Source: JANWXD01 sp037446115 (lineage in GTDB: Bacteria > Acidobacteriota > Terriglobia > Bryobacterales > Bryobacteraceae). Taken from it: a stretch of 6,100 bases of DNA. The stretch covers positions 1-6,100 of the forward strand of contig JBBIJF010000058.1 of NCBI GenBank assembly GCA_037446115.1, given 5' to 3'. Of the stretch, positions 5,959-6,100 are shown piece by piece (the first letter of the stretch is position 1; every line of letters starts with the position of its first letter). The translations under genes and the position numbers were made by a program. Below the pieces are notes generated by a model. It saw only the letters and a list, made by a program, of their open reading frames with translations. It was not told where the DNA came from and did no database searches.

Positions 5959-6100
5959 ATGGCAGCCATCTCGGAAGCCAAACTCGCCGCCAACCGCGCC
6001 AACGCCCAGCTCTCCACCGGTCCCAAAACCCCCGAGGGCAAGGCCCGTTCCGCCCAAAACGCCCTCAAACACGGCCTCACCAGCCGCTCCCTCGTCGTCC
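5959..6100 (+). CDS. Uncharacterised protein with STGPKTPEGKARS N-terminal motif (partial, runs off right edge)
   Basis: Only the first 47 residues are in the window. They start MAAISEAKLAANRANAQLS, then STGPKTPEGKARS at 19-31 and QNALKHGLTSRS at 33-44. This basic, Asn/Lys/Arg-rich N-terminus is one I recall from a large family of hypothetical proteins, often in many copies per genome, in Acidobacteriota and Planctomycetota. Its function is unknown. Similar 'TGPKTxEGKxxSxxNAxxHG' segments also appear in some phage-related and presumed DNA-binding proteins, so nucleic-acid binding is possible but not shown. There is no signal peptide. A strong ribosome site, a TATACT box and a 291-bp gap upstream suggest it is transcribed on its own, not with the PIG-L gene. 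Confidence 0.8.
   Translation, partial: MAAISEAKLAANRANAQLSTGPKTPEGKARSAQNALKHGLTSRSLVV

Noticed and set aside
1..6100. Search for a defence system, CRISPR array, insertion sequence, tRNA or rRNA
   Set aside because: I saw no direct repeats with spacers, no transposase motifs or terminal inverted repeats, and no tRNA-like cloverleaf. RmuC alone does not make a defence locus.

Overview
This is a GC-rich, protein-dense bacterial window whose codons mostly end in G or C. Gene content and one family hallmark suggest Acidobacteriota of the Solibacter/Bryobacter type. The hallmark is the N-terminus encoded at the right edge (Lys/Ala-rich start, then 'STGPKTPEGKARSAQNALKHG'), which I recall as recurring in many copies in such genomes. 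The exported PIG-L-type deacetylase and the large two-domain esterase fit the same group. This assignment is inference from memory, not a database result.

Left part, minus strand (1-1419): the first 281 codons of rmuC run off the left edge. Upstream of it, 57 bp away and in the same direction, is a complete PAP2-family membrane phosphatase with all three catalytic motifs. The two may be co-transcribed, PAP2 first.

Centre and right, plus strand (1486-5667): a 66-bp divergent gap separates PAP2 from a GT28/MGDG-synthase-like glycosyltransferase that starts at GTG. Only 28 bp later comes an exported 664-residue protein with two alpha/beta-hydrolase halves. The first half keeps Ser-His-Asp; the second appears to have lost its nucleophile. 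After 74 bp comes an exported or membrane-anchored PIG-L (LmbE-like) zinc de-N-acetylase. A gap of 291 bp follows, with weak terminator-like structure, a pyrimidine tract and a promoter-like TATACT. The window ends in the first 47 codons of an uncharacterised family protein.

How the genes may work together (inference): PAP2 could release diacylglycerol or recycle a polyprenyl carrier, and the divergent GT28 enzyme could glycosylate diacylglycerol, which would make an envelope glycolipid pair. The esterase and PIG-L protein are both predicted to be exported and to remove acyl groups (O- and N-linked), so they may act on envelope or external glycans. RmuC is a genome-maintenance protein with no evident link to these. 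I found no tRNA, rRNA, CRISPR array, insertion sequence or defence system. The window is mostly ordinary; the best leads are the degenerate second hydrolase half, the possible glycolipid pair, and the leader structure of the repeated-family gene at the right edge.
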